DNA from: Rhodocyclaceae bacterium
GTDB lineage: Bacteria; Pseudomonadota; Gammaproteobacteria; Burkholderiales; Rhodocyclaceae
NCBI GenBank assembly: GCA_018261935.1
Contig: JAGTRP010000013.1
Coordinates: 100,695 to 164,694 of the forward strand
Length of the DNA stretch: 64,000 nt
Direction of reading: 5' to 3'
Positions 51,407 through 60,861 of this stretch are shown in pieces. The stretch's first letter is position 1. Each line of letters begins with the position of its first letter. The notes under the pieces are model-generated. The model was given only the letters and a program-made list of their open reading frames with translations, was not told where the DNA came from and searched no databases. The translations under genes were made by a program, and so were the position numbers.

Positions 51407-52921
51407 ATGCTCATCTGGTTCGTCGTCCTCTACCTGGTCGTTTCCATCGGCATCGGCCTCTTCGCCGCCACCCGGGTCCATAACGCCAAGGACTTCGCCG
51501 TCGCCGGCCGCCACCTGCCGCTGCCGGTGGTCACCGCCACCGTCTTCGCCACCTGGTTCGGGGCGGAAGCGGTGTTCGGGGCATCTTCGACCTTCGTCAG
51601 GGAAGGCTTGCGCGGCGTGGTGGCCGATCCCTTCGGCTCCTCCATGTGCCTGGTCATCGCCGGCCTCTTCTTTTCCCGCTATCTCTACAAGCTCAACATC
51701 ATCACCCTCGGCGACTTCTACCGGATGCGCTACAACCGCACCGTCGAGGTCATCACCACCCTGTGCATCGTCGCTTCCTACCTGGGCTGGGTGTCGGCCC
51801 AGATCAAGGCCCTGGGCCTCATCCTCAACGTCGTCACCGACGGCGGCGTCAGCCAGACGGCGGGCATGATCCTGGGGGCCGCCGTGGTCCTCACCTACAC
51901 CACCTTCGGCGGCATGCTGTCGGTGGCGGTCCTCGATTTCGTGCAGATGGCGGTGAGCATGGGCGGGCTCTTCTATATTGCGACGGTGCTCTCCGACAAG
52001 ACCGGCGGGGTGGCGACGGTGATCGACCATGCGGCCGCCGCCGGCAAGTTCGAGTTCTTCCCCCCGCCCGACCCCTGGATGTGGATCACCTTCCTCGGCG
52101 CCTGGGTGACCATGATGCTGGGCTCGGTTCCCCAGCAGGATGTCTTCCAGCGCATCACCTCGGCCAAGAGCGCCAAGGTCGCGGTGGCGGGTTCCATCCT
52201 GGGGGCGTCCATCTATTTCTGCTTTACCTTCGTGCCGATGTTCATCGCCTATTCGGCGACCATCATCGACCCGGCCCAGTACCAGCCCCTCCTTCAGTCC
52301 GACGCCCCGGCCGACTACCAGCGGGTGCTGCCCCTGCTGGTCATGGGCCACACGCCCCTGTTCGCCCAGGTCATCTTCTTCGGCGCCGTGCTGTCGGCCA
52401 TCATGAGCTGCTCCTCGGCCACCCTCCTGGCACCCTCGGTGACCTTCGCCGAGAACATCGTCCGCGGCTTCTACCCGACCATGGGCGACCACGTCTTCCT
52501 GCGGGTAATGCGCCTGTCCATCGTCGGTTTCGCCTGCCTGGTGCTGACCTTTGCCCTGGTCTCCAACGCCTCCATCTTTAAGATGGTGGAAAACGCCTAC
52601 AAGATCACCCTGGCCGGCGCCTTCGTCCCCCTTTTCGCCGGCGCCCTGTGGAAGCGCGCCAATACCCAGGGGGCCTTGGCGGCCATCGTCGGCGGCCTCG
52701 CCTCCTGGCTCCTCATCGAAGTCCTGGTAGGGGAGGGAAGCCCGGTGCCGCCCCAGCTCATCGGGCTGGGAGTGAGCTTCTTGGGCATGGTGGTCGGCTC
52801 CCTGCTGCCGCAATGGATCGGGCGGCCGCTGCCCCACGAGGACATCCACGCCGCCCTGCATCACCGGGCCGCCACCCAGACCCACCACGCCGAACCCTTG
52901 CACGAACACCTGCCGCACTGA
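51407..52921 (+). CDS. Sodium:solute symporter family transporter
   Basis: The 504-residue membrane protein belongs to the SSS family, with about 13 hydrophobic segments and the family's ATWFGAEAVFGAS and GGLFYIATVLSDK-type segments. Substrate cannot be told from sequence. It lies 79 bp before the arginase-ornithine aminotransferase gene on the same strand, so an amino-acid-related substrate is possible but not shown. Confidence 0.88.
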   Translation: MLIWFVVLYLVVSIGIGLFAATRVHNAKDFAVAGRHLPLPVVTATVFATWFGAEAVFGASSTFVREGLRGVVADPFGSSMCLVIAGLFFSRYLYKLNIITLGDFYRMRYNRTVEVITTLCIVASYLGWVSAQIKALGLILNVVTDGGVSQTAGMILGAAVVLTYTTFGGMLSVAVLDFVQMAVSMGGLFYIATVLSDKTGGVATVIDHAAAAGKFEFFPPPDPWMWITFLGAWVTMMLGSVPQQDVFQRITSAKSAKVAVAGSILGASIYFCFTFVPMFIAYSATIIDPAQYQPLLQSDAPADYQRVLPLLVMGHTPLFAQVIFFGAVLSAIMSCSSATLLAPSVTFAENIVRGFYPTMGDHVFLRVMRLSIVGFACLVLTFALVSNASIFKMVENAYKITLAGAFVPLFAGALWKRANTQGALAAIVGGLASWLLIEVLVGEGSPVPPQLIGLGVSFLGMVVGSLLPQWIGRPLPHEDIHAALHHRAATQTHHAEPLHEHLPH

Positions 52922-53000
52922 ACTGACAACTCTGAACTCCGCCCCCGGGGGACGGTCAATGTTGTGAGCCACTCGGTACGGCCCGGAAAGGAGGCGCGCC

Positions 53001-55100
53001 GTGCATAAGACGATTCCACTCATTCCGGCAATGCAATGCATTGGGGTGGCGAATTTCCTAGGAGCACCTGGAGCGGGTCCGGAACGCGGGCCGGAAGCCC
53101 TGCGTTCGGCCGGGCTGGTCGCGGCGCTGCGCCGTAACGGCCTGCAAGCCCAATGGCTGCGGACCCTGACGCCACCTGCCGGAGAACGGATGCAGGCCTT
53201 GTACCAATTGCTGCTGGAAGTCGCCGCTGCCGGCGAGGGAGTGGTGCAAGCCGGCGCCAAGCCCATCTTCGTCGGCGGCGACCATACCCAGGCCGCCGGC
53301 GCCTGGCGCGGTGTCGGCCGGGCCCTGGGGATTGCTCCCGGCCTCATCTGGATCGACGCCCACCTGGATGCCCATGTCCCCGCCACCAGCCCTTCCGGTA
53401 ATCCCCACGGCATGCCCCTGGCCGCCCTGCTCGGTTACGGCGATCCGGCCCTGACCGGCATTCCCGGCCCCGCCCTTGACCCCCATCGGGTGGCGGTGGT
53501 CGGCGGGCGCAGTTTCGAAGCGGCCGAGGCCCAATTCCTGGCCGACCTGGGGGTACGCGTCCTTGGCACCGCCGACATCGACAGTCACGGCCTGCATGCC
53601 GTTTTCACCGAGGCCCGCCGGATCGCGGAGGGTGACGGACACGGCTTCGGCATCAGCTTCGACATCGACGCCCTCGATCCCCGGGAAGCGCCGGCGGTAT
53701 CCACGCCGGCACCCGCCGGCCTGCCGGCGGAAGCCCTGCGGGAGGCACTGCGCGGTTGCCTGCGGGAGCCCCGCTGCGTCGGCCTGGAAGTGGTGGAGTA
53801 TTGCCCTGGCCGGGATCCCCAAGGGCGCACCGCCCGCCTCGTCATCGACCTGGTGGAGGCCGCCGCCGCGCCGGATGGGGCGGAGCTGCGGCGCTGGGAA
53901 GACGAGTACGGCGCCCGCAATTACGCTCCCCTGCCGGTGGTGCTGCAATCGGGCAGCGGCTGCTGGCTCAAGGATGTGGACGGCCGCCGCTATCTCGATC
54001 TGATGGCGGCCTATTCCGCCGCCAGCTTCGGCCATTCCCATCCCCGCCTGGTGGCGGCCCTGGGTGCCCAGGCGGGGCGCCTGGCGGTGACGTCCCGGGC
54101 CTTTTCCAACGACCGCCTGCCCCTCCTGCTGCGGCGCCTCACCGAACTCACCGGCCACGACCGGGCGCTGCCCATCAACACCGGGCTGGAAGCGGTGGAG
54201 ACGGCCCTCAAGGCGGCCCGCAAGTGGGCTCACAAGGTTAAGGGCGTACCCGACGGCCAGGCCGAGATCATCGCCTGCACCGGCAATTTCCATGGTCGCT
54301 CCATCGCCATCACCGGACTCTCGTCGGAGCCCCAGTACCGGGACGGCTTCGGTCCCTTCCCGACGGGAACGAGGAGCGTCCCCTATGGCGATGCCGCCGC
54401 CCTGGAAGCCGCCATCACGCCCCATACCGCCGCCTTCCTGGTGGAGCCCATCCAGGGCGAGGCGGGCATCATCGTGCCGCCGGCCGGCTACCTCGCCGCC
54501 TGCGCCGAAATCTGCCGCCGCCACCGGGTGCTGTTCATCGCCGACGAGGTCCAGACCGGGCTCGGGCGCACCGGCCGCCTGCTGGCCTGCCAGCACGAGG
54601 GCGTGCGTCCGGACGGGATCATCCTCGGCAAGGCCCTGGGCGGAGGAATGCTGCCGGTATCCGCCTTCCTGGCCGACAACGAGGTCATGCAAGTGTTCTC
54701 GCCCGGCGATCACGGCTCCACTTTCGGCGGCAATGCCCTGGCGGCTGCGGTGGCCCTGGAGGCCCTCGACATCCTGGAAGAGGAGGATCTGGTGAACCGC
54801 ACTGCCGAACTGGGCGACCACCTGCTGGCCTCCCTGCAGACCATCGCCAGGGAGTCGCCCCTGGTGCGCGAGGTGCGCGGCCGCGGCCTCTTCGCTGGAA
54901 TCGAACTAAATCCCCAAGTTGATGCCCATCAACTAGCCCTGGCGCTTCTCGAGCGCGGGGTGCTGACCCGGGAGACCCACGGCACGGTACTGCGGCTTGC
55001 ACCTCCGCTTGTCATCAGCCGGGAGGAACTGGATTGGGGGCTGGAAAGGATTGCCGAAACGCTGGCGGCCCGGGGAAGGCCCCCGCCGCAGGCAGCATAA
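53001..55100 (+). CDS. Bifunctional arginase / ornithine aminotransferase fusion
   Basis: One uninterrupted 699-codon frame. Residues about 8-290 are an arginase: H95 in GGDHT, D119-A-H121-L-D123, the arginase-type SPSGNPHGMPLAALL loop, D221 and D223 in SFDIDALDP and E266. All manganese ligands are present. Residues about 300-695 are a class III ornithine aminotransferase with PLP lysine K544 in ILGKALGGGMLPVSA and the DEVQTGLGRTG motif. The chain would hydrolyse arginine to ornithine and urea, then transaminate ornithine to glutamate semialdehyde, feeding proline or glutamate. The GTG start has AAAGGAGG at good spacing. Total length equals arginase plus aminotransferase, so neither part is truncated. 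Confidence 0.93.
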   Translation: MHKTIPLIPAMQCIGVANFLGAPGAGPERGPEALRSAGLVAALRRNGLQAQWLRTLTPPAGERMQALYQLLLEVAAAGEGVVQAGAKPIFVGGDHTQAAGAWRGVGRALGIAPGLIWIDAHLDAHVPATSPSGNPHGMPLAALLGYGDPALTGIPGPALDPHRVAVVGGRSFEAAEAQFLADLGVRVLGTADIDSHGLHAVFTEARRIAEGDGHGFGISFDIDALDPREAPAVSTPAPAGLPAEALREALRGCLREPRCVGLEVVEYCPGRDPQGRTARLVIDLVEAAAAPDGAELRRWEDEYGARNYAPLPVVLQSGSGCWLKDVDGRRYLDLMAAYSAASFGHSHPRLVAALGAQAGRLAVTSRAFSNDRLPLLLRRLTELTGHDRALPINTGLEAVETALKAARKWAHKVKGVPDGQAEIIACTGNFHGRSIAITGLSSEPQYRDGFGPFPTGTRSVPYGDAAALEAAITPHTAAFLVEPIQGEAGIIVPPAGYLAACAEICRRHRVLFIADEVQTGLGRTGRLLACQHEGVRPDGIILGKALGGGMLPVSAFLADNEVMQVFSPGDHGSTFGGNALAAAVALEALDILEEEDLVNRTAELGDHLLASLQTIARESPLVREVRGRGLFAGIELNPQVDAHQLALALLERGVLTRETHGTVLRLAPPLVISREELDWGLERIAETLAARGRPPPQAA

Positions 55101-55179
55101 AAAGTCTGAATGGAGATAAATCTTTACACGGCTTGTCTATCTAATCGCTAGTGCGCCAAGGACGAAAGAGGAGGCCATC

Positions 55180-57102
55180 ATGTCACTATTCACCCGTTAC
55201 CAGAGCCGTTACGAGGCCTCGCAGGAAGAGGAAATATCGGTCCAGGACTACCTGGAGTTATGCCGCAAGGATCGCTCGGCCTATGCCAGCGTGGCCGAGC
55301 GCATGTTGATGGCCATCGGCGAACCGGAACTGTTGGATACCCGCCTCGACCACCGCCTGTCGCGCATCTTTGCCAACAAGATACTCAAGGTGTATCCCGC
55401 CTTCCGCGAGTTCTACGGCATGGAGGAGGTGATCGAGCACATCGTCGCCTACTTCCGCCACGCCGCCCAGGGCCTGGAGGAAAAGAAGCAGATCCTCTAC
55501 CTCCTGGGGCCAGTGGGGGGCGGCAAGTCCTCCCTGGCCGAGAAGCTGAAGTACCTGATCGAGAAGGTGCCCTTCTACGCCATCAAGGGTTCGCCGGTTA
55601 ACGAATCGCCCCTCGGCCTCTTCAACCCGGCGGAGGACGCCACCCTGCTGGAAGAGGATTACGGCATCCCGCGCCGCTACCTGGGTTCCATCATGAGCCC
55701 CTGGGCCGTGAAGCGCCTGCACGAGTTCGGCGGCGACATCACCAAATTCCGGGTGGTGAAGCTGTGGCCGTCGGTGCTGTCCCAGATCGCCGTCTCCAAG
55801 ACCGAGCCCGGCGACGAGAACAACCAGGACATCTCCTCCCTGGTGGGCAAGATCGACATCCGGATGCTGGAAAAGTATTCCCAGAACGACACCGACGCCT
55901 ATTCCTATTCCGGCGGCCTCTGCCTGGCCAACCGGGGCATCCTGGAATTCGTCGAGATGTTCAAGGCGCCCATCAAGGTCCTGCATCCCCTGCTCACCGC
56001 CACCCAGGAGAGCAATTACAAGGGGACCGAGGGCTTCGGCGCCATTCCCTTCGACGGCCTCATCCTGGCCCACTCCAACGAGGCCGAGTGGATGTCCTTC
56101 AAGAACAACCGCAACAACGAGGCCTTCCTGGACCGCATCTACATCGTCAAGGTGCCGTACTGCCTGCGGGTTTCCGACGAGATCCACATCTACGAGAAGC
56201 TCCTCACCAACTCCTCCCTGTCCAAGGCCCCCTGCGCCCCGGACACCCTGCGCATGATGGCCCAGTTCTCGGTGCTGTCCCGCCTGAAGGAGCCGGAGAA
56301 TTCCTCCATCTTTTCCAAGATGAAGATCTACGACGGCGAGAACCTCAAGGACACCGATCCCAAGGCCAAGAGCTACCAGGAGTACCGGGACTTCGCCGGG
56401 GTGGACGAGGGCATGACCGGGCTGTCCACCCGCTTCGCTTTCAAGATTCTCTCCAAGGTCTTCAACTTCGACCATCGGGAGGTGGCGGCCAACCCGGTGC
56501 ACCTGATGTACGTGCTGGAGCAGCAGATCGAGCAGGAACAGTATCCCCCCGAGGTGGAGGAGCGCTACATGCGCTTCCTCAAGGAATACCTGTCCCCGCG
56601 CTACGCCGAGTTCATCGGCAAGGAAATCCAGACCGCCTACCTGGAGAGCTACTCGGAGTACGGCCAGAACATCTTCGACCGCTACGTCGTGTATGCGGAC
56701 TTCTGGATCCAGGACCAGGAATTCCGCGATCCCAACACCGGCGAAATCCTCGACCGGGTGGCCCTGAACGACGAGCTGGAGAAGATCGAGAAGCCGGCCG
56801 GGATTTCCAACCCGAAGGATTTCCGCAACGAGGTGGTGAATTTCGTCCTGCGGGCCCGGGCCAAGAACAACGGCAAGAACCCATCCTGGACTTCCTACGA
56901 GAAGCTGCGGGCGGTGATCGAGAAGAAGATGTTCTCCAACACCGAGGAACTGCTGCCGGTGATTTCCTTCAACGCCAAGGCCAGTGCCGACGACGTCAAG
57001 AAGCACCAGGACTTCGTCAACCGCATGATCGACAAGGGCTATACCGACAAGCAGGTACGGCTGCTGTGCGAGTGGTATCTGCGGGTGAGGAAGAGTTCCT
57101 GA
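55180..57102 (+). CDS. prkA: PrkA-family serine protein kinase (YeaG)
   Basis: The 640-residue protein has an AAA+ domain with P-loop LLGPVGGGKSSLAE at residues 108-121 and the C-terminal PrkA domain (about 420-620). In E. coli YeaG works with YeaH in nitrogen starvation and stationary phase. A strong AAAGAGGAGG site precedes the ATG. The next gene starts 1 bp after its stop. Confidence 0.94.
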   Translation: MSLFTRYQSRYEASQEEEISVQDYLELCRKDRSAYASVAERMLMAIGEPELLDTRLDHRLSRIFANKILKVYPAFREFYGMEEVIEHIVAYFRHAAQGLEEKKQILYLLGPVGGGKSSLAEKLKYLIEKVPFYAIKGSPVNESPLGLFNPAEDATLLEEDYGIPRRYLGSIMSPWAVKRLHEFGGDITKFRVVKLWPSVLSQIAVSKTEPGDENNQDISSLVGKIDIRMLEKYSQNDTDAYSYSGGLCLANRGILEFVEMFKAPIKVLHPLLTATQESNYKGTEGFGAIPFDGLILAHSNEAEWMSFKNNRNNEAFLDRIYIVKVPYCLRVSDEIHIYEKLLTNSSLSKAPCAPDTLRMMAQFSVLSRLKEPENSSIFSKMKIYDGENLKDTDPKAKSYQEYRDFAGVDEGMTGLSTRFAFKILSKVFNFDHREVAANPVHLMYVLEQQIEQEQYPPEVEERYMRFLKEYLSPRYAEFIGKEIQTAYLESYSEYGQNIFDRYVVYADFWIQDQEFRDPNTGEILDRVALNDELEKIEKPAGISNPKDFRNEVVNFVLRARAKNNGKNPSWTSYEKLRAVIEKKMFSNTEELLPVISFNAKASADDVKKHQDFVNRMIDKGYTDKQVRLLCEWYLRVRKSS

Positions 57103-57103
57103 T

Positions 57104-58375
57104 ATGACCGTACGCATCGTCGACCGACGCCAGGACAGCAAGAACAAGAGTTCCATCAACCGCAGCCGCTTCATCCGCCGCTTCAAGGGGCAGATCCGGA
57201 AGGCCGTGGCGGATGCCATCGCCCGGCGGGGCATCCGCGACCTGGACAATGGCGAGAAGATCGGCATTCCCAGCCGCGACATCTCGGAACCCCAGTTCCG
57301 CCACAGCCGCAGCGGCATCCGGGAAAATGTCCATCCCGGCAACGATCGCTTCCTGCCCGGCGACGAGGTGGACCGGCCCCTGGACGGGGGCGGCGGCCAG
57401 GGCCGGGGGCAGGCCAGCAAGGAAGGGGAAGGGATCGACGACTTCGTCTTTACCCTCTCCCGGGACGAGTTCCTGGACATCTTCTTCGACGAACTGGCCC
57501 TGCCCAACCTGATCAAGCGCCAGCTCGCCAAGATCGAGGAGTACCGGCGGGTACGGGCGGGCTACACCCACACCGGGGTGCCCACCAACATCAACCTCAT
57601 CCGCACCATGCGGGGCGCCACCGGCCGGCGCATCGCCACGGTGGGGCCCCAGGCCAGCCGCCTGCGGGAGCTCCAGGAGGAGCTTGAAAAACTGCTGGCC
57701 CTGCGGCCCGATGACGACCCCGAGGTCAAGCGCCTGGAACGGGAAATCGCCGCCCTGAGGGCCCGCCTGGGAACCGTCCCCTTCATCGATACCTTTGACC
57801 TGCGCTACAACGCCCGCATCCGCATCCCGGAACCCTCCACCCAGGCGGTGATGTTCTGCCTCATGGACGTCTCCGGTTCCATGGACGAGGGCAAGAAGCA
57901 GATGGCCAAGCGCTTCTTCATGCTCCTCTACCTGTTCCTGCACCGGGCCTACGAGCACATCGAGGTGGTCTTCATCCGCCACCACACGGCGGCCGAGGAA
58001 GTGGACGAGGATAACTTCTTCCACTCCCGGGAGACCGGCGGCACCATCGTCTCCAGCGCCCTCAAGCTGATGCGGGACATCATCCAGGAGCGCTACATGA
58101 GCAGCGTCTGGAACATCTACGGCGCCCAGGCTTCCGACGGCGACAACTGGAGCGACGACTCGCCCCAGTGCCGGGAACTCCTGTCCGCCGCCATCCTGCC
58201 GGCAGTGCAGTACTTCGCCTACATCGAGATCACCGACGGCGAGCCCCAGAACCTCTGGCTGGAATACGAGACGGTGCGGGACTTCCATCCCGACGTCTTC
58301 GCCATGCAGCGCATCGCGGAAGCCACCGACATCTACCCGGTGTTCCGCGAACTGTTCAAGAAGCGGCTAGTCTAG
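57104..58375 (+). CDS. yeaH: YeaH/YhbH family protein (DUF444)
   Basis: The 423-residue protein has an N-terminal basic region (RFIRRFKGQIRKAVADAIARR), a coiled coil (about 190-225) and a von Willebrand A-like domain with MIDAS motif CLMDVSGSMDEGKK. It is the partner of PrkA and SpoVR in many bacteria and is induced with them by nitrogen or carbon stress. The gene is packed against both neighbours. Confidence 0.93.
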   Translation: MTVRIVDRRQDSKNKSSINRSRFIRRFKGQIRKAVADAIARRGIRDLDNGEKIGIPSRDISEPQFRHSRSGIRENVHPGNDRFLPGDEVDRPLDGGGGQGRGQASKEGEGIDDFVFTLSRDEFLDIFFDELALPNLIKRQLAKIEEYRRVRAGYTHTGVPTNINLIRTMRGATGRRIATVGPQASRLRELQEELEKLLALRPDDDPEVKRLEREIAALRARLGTVPFIDTFDLRYNARIRIPEPSTQAVMFCLMDVSGSMDEGKKQMAKRFFMLLYLFLHRAYEHIEVVFIRHHTAAEEVDEDNFFHSRETGGTIVSSALKLMRDIIQERYMSSVWNIYGAQASDGDNWSDDSPQCRELLSAAILPAVQYFAYIEITDGEPQNLWLEYETVRDFHPDVFAMQRIAEATDIYPVFRELFKKRLV

Positions 58376-58385
58376 GGAGCCGGCC

Positions 58386-59906
58386 ATGGGCAAGAAACCC
58401 TCCTTCGCCTCGACCCAGAGTTCCGAGTGGACGGTCGAGGCCATCGAGCATTACGACCTGGAAATCGGCCGGGTGGCCCGCAACTACGGCCTCGACTGCT
58501 ACCGCCACCAGCTCGAGATCATCACCGCCGAGCAGATGATGGACGCCTACGCCTCCATCGGCATGCCGGTCTATTACCACCACTGGTCCTTCGGCAAGCA
58601 TTTCCTGGAAACCGAGAACCGCTACAAGCGGGGCCAGATGGGCCTGGCCTACGAGATCGTGATCAATTCCGATCCCTGCATCGCCTACCTGATGGAGGAA
58701 AACACCCTGGCCATGCAGGCCCTGGTCATCGCCCACGCCGCCTACGGCCACAATTCCTTCTTCAAGGGCAACCACCTGTTCCGGCAATGGACCAGCGCCG
58801 ACGCCATCGTCGATTACCTGATCTTCGCCCGCAACTACATCGCCGAATGCGAGGAACGCCACGGCATCGACGAGGTGGAGCGCCTCATCGACGCCTGCCA
58901 TGCCCTGGGCAACCTCGGGGTGGACCGCTACAAGCGTTCTCCGCCCCTCTCCCTGGTCAAGGAACAACTGCGCCAGAAGGAACGGGCCGAGTACCTGCAG
59001 GCCCAGGTGAATGATCTCTGGCGCACCCTGCCCCGGAGCGCCCTGGCCGAGGAGCCGGAAACTGAACACCGCTTCCCGGCCCAGCCCGAGGAAAACCTCC
59101 TCTACTTCATCGAAAAGAACGCGCCCCTGCTGGAACCCTGGCAGCGGGAGATCGTGCGCATCGTGAGGAAGATCAACCAGTATTTCTACCCCCAGCGCCA
59201 GACCCAGGTGATGAACGAGGGCTGGGCCTGCTTTTGGCACTACACCCTGCTCAACACCCTGTACGACGAGGGCAAGCTTTCCGACGGCTTCATGTTCGAA
59301 TTCCTCCAGTCCCACACCAACGTCGTCTACCAGCCGCCCTACAACAGCCCCTACTACTCGGGCATCAACCCCTATGCCCTGGGCTTCAATCTCTGGCAGG
59401 ACCTGCGGCGCATCTGCGAGAACCCGGACGACGAGGACCGGGAATGGTTCCCGGACATCGCCGGCTCCGACTGGCGGGAGACCCTCAACTTCGCCATGGC
59501 CAATTTCAAGGACGAGAGCTTCATCGCCCAATACCTGTCGCCCCGGCTGATGCGGGACTTCCGCTTCTTCGCGGTGCTGGACGACGACAGCCGCAGCAAG
59601 CTGCGGATCAATGCCATCCACAACGAGCAGGGTTACCGGGAACTGCGCCAAAAGCTGTCCGAGCAATACAACCTGGGCAGCGCCGATCCCAACCTGCAGA
59701 TATGGAACGTGGACCTCCACGGCGACCGTTCCCTCACCCTGCGCCACTTCACCCACCGCCGCCGCGGCCTGGCCGAAGCCAGCTTCGCCGCCCTCGACCA
59801 CCTGGCCTATTTGTGGGGCTTCACGGTGCGGCTGGAGCAGCAGTCGCCGGACGGGGAAGTGCGGCTCCTGGGCGAAAGAAAGCCGGAAAGGCGGCGGCGG
59901 TTCTAG
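58386..59906 (+). CDS. SpoVR family protein
   Basis: The 506-residue protein has the SpoVR signatures GMPVYYHHWSFGKHF, LAYEIVINSDPCIAYLMEENT and HAAYGHNSFFKGNHLF. It completes the prkA-yeaH-spoVR unit. The biochemical role is unknown; B. subtilis SpoVR affects spore cortex, E. coli YcgB is starvation-induced. The stop is 8 bp from the converging cysB-like gene. Confidence 0.93.
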   Translation: MGKKPSFASTQSSEWTVEAIEHYDLEIGRVARNYGLDCYRHQLEIITAEQMMDAYASIGMPVYYHHWSFGKHFLETENRYKRGQMGLAYEIVINSDPCIAYLMEENTLAMQALVIAHAAYGHNSFFKGNHLFRQWTSADAIVDYLIFARNYIAECEERHGIDEVERLIDACHALGNLGVDRYKRSPPLSLVKEQLRQKERAEYLQAQVNDLWRTLPRSALAEEPETEHRFPAQPEENLLYFIEKNAPLLEPWQREIVRIVRKINQYFYPQRQTQVMNEGWACFWHYTLLNTLYDEGKLSDGFMFEFLQSHTNVVYQPPYNSPYYSGINPYALGFNLWQDLRRICENPDDEDREWFPDIAGSDWRETLNFAMANFKDESFIAQYLSPRLMRDFRFFAVLDDDSRSKLRINAIHNEQGYRELRQKLSEQYNLGSADPNLQIWNVDLHGDRSLTLRHFTHRRRGLAEASFAALDHLAYLWGFTVRLEQQSPDGEVRLLGERKPERRRRF

Positions 59907-59913
59907 CCGCCGT

Positions 59914-60852
59914 TCAGGCTTCGCCGCCGTTGGCCTTCTGCATGGCGGCCCGGATCTCGTCCTCCCCCACGTCCGGGCAGATCTTTTCGATGAAGGCGTG
60001 CACATAGCTGCGCAAGTAGGTGCCGCGCCGCACCGCCAGCCGGGTCGTGCTGGCCGGGAAGAGGCCGGGGGCCGGCAGGAGGGCGAGGTCGCGGTCCTTC
60101 TCGGGGTCGTAGGCCATGGAGGCAACGATGCCCACCCCGAGGTCGAGGCTGACGTAGGTCTTGATCACATCGGCGTCGATGGCCGAGAGCACGATGTCCG
60201 GGACGATGCCGGCGTCGGCGAAGGCCTTATCCACATGGGCGCGGCCGGTGAATCCCTCGTGGTAGGTGATGATCGGGTAGTCGGCGAGCTTCTCCAGGGT
60301 GATCTCGCCGGCCGCCAGCAGGGGATGGCCCTGGGGCACGATGACGGCGTGGTGCCAGGAATAGAACGGGAAGGCGGCCAGCTCCGGCACCCCGTCCAGG
60401 CTCTCGGTGGCGATCCCGACATCCGCCTCCCCCGAGACCAGCATCTCGGTGATTTCCCGCGGGCTGCCCTGGTGCAGGGTGAGATGGACCTTGGGATAGT
60501 CGGTCTTGAACCACTTGATGATCCTGGGCAGGGCGTAGCGGGCCTGGGTGTGGGTGGTCGCCACCACGAAATGCCCCGTTTCCCGGCTGGCGAACTGGTC
60601 GGCGATGCGCCGCAGGTTCTGGCTGTCGAGGAGGATCTGCTCCACCACCTGGGCCAGCTCCTTGCCCGGTTCGGTGAGCCCCAGGAGGCGCTTGCCCCGG
60701 CGCACGAAGATCTCGATCCCGAGTTCGTCCTCCAGGTCCTTGATGTGCTTGCTCACCCCGGGCTGGGAGGTGTACAGGGCATTGGCCACCTCGGTCAGGT
60801 TGAAATCCTGGCGGACGGTCTCGCGGACGATCCGCAGCTGCTGGAAATTCAC
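59914..60852 (-). CDS. cysB: CysB-type LysR regulator
   Basis: The 312-residue LysR protein has a winged-helix domain (NLTEVANALYTSQPGVSKHIKDLEDELG) and a CysB-like effector domain (THTQARYALPRIIKWFK, GVGIVASMAYDPEKD). CysB activates sulfate assimilation in response to N-acetylserine. The start is GTG at 60852 behind TAGGAGAACGTA. It is the last gene of the cysTWA operon, so it is probably co-transcribed with its targets. Confidence 0.93.
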   Translation of the reverse strand: MNFQQLRIVRETVRQDFNLTEVANALYTSQPGVSKHIKDLEDELGIEIFVRRGKRLLGLTEPGKELAQVVEQILLDSQNLRRIADQFASRETGHFVVATTHTQARYALPRIIKWFKTDYPKVHLTLHQGSPREITEMLVSGEADVGIATESLDGVPELAAFPFYSWHHAVIVPQGHPLLAAGEITLEKLADYPIITYHEGFTGRAHVDKAFADAGIVPDIVLSAIDADVIKTYVSLDLGVGIVASMAYDPEKDRDLALLPAPGLFPASTTRLAVRRGTYLRSYVHAFIEKICPDVGEDEIRAAMQKANGGEA

Positions 60853-60861
60853 TACGTTCTC

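Noticed and set aside
52922..53000. CCCCCGGGGG palindrome between the symporter and the fusion gene as a terminator
   Set aside because: There is no loop space or T tract, so it is unlikely to stop transcription.
59890..59935. GGCGGC / GCCGCC hairpin between spoVR and cysB as a bidirectional terminator
   Set aside because: GC-rich stem without a T run on either strand; most of it is coding.
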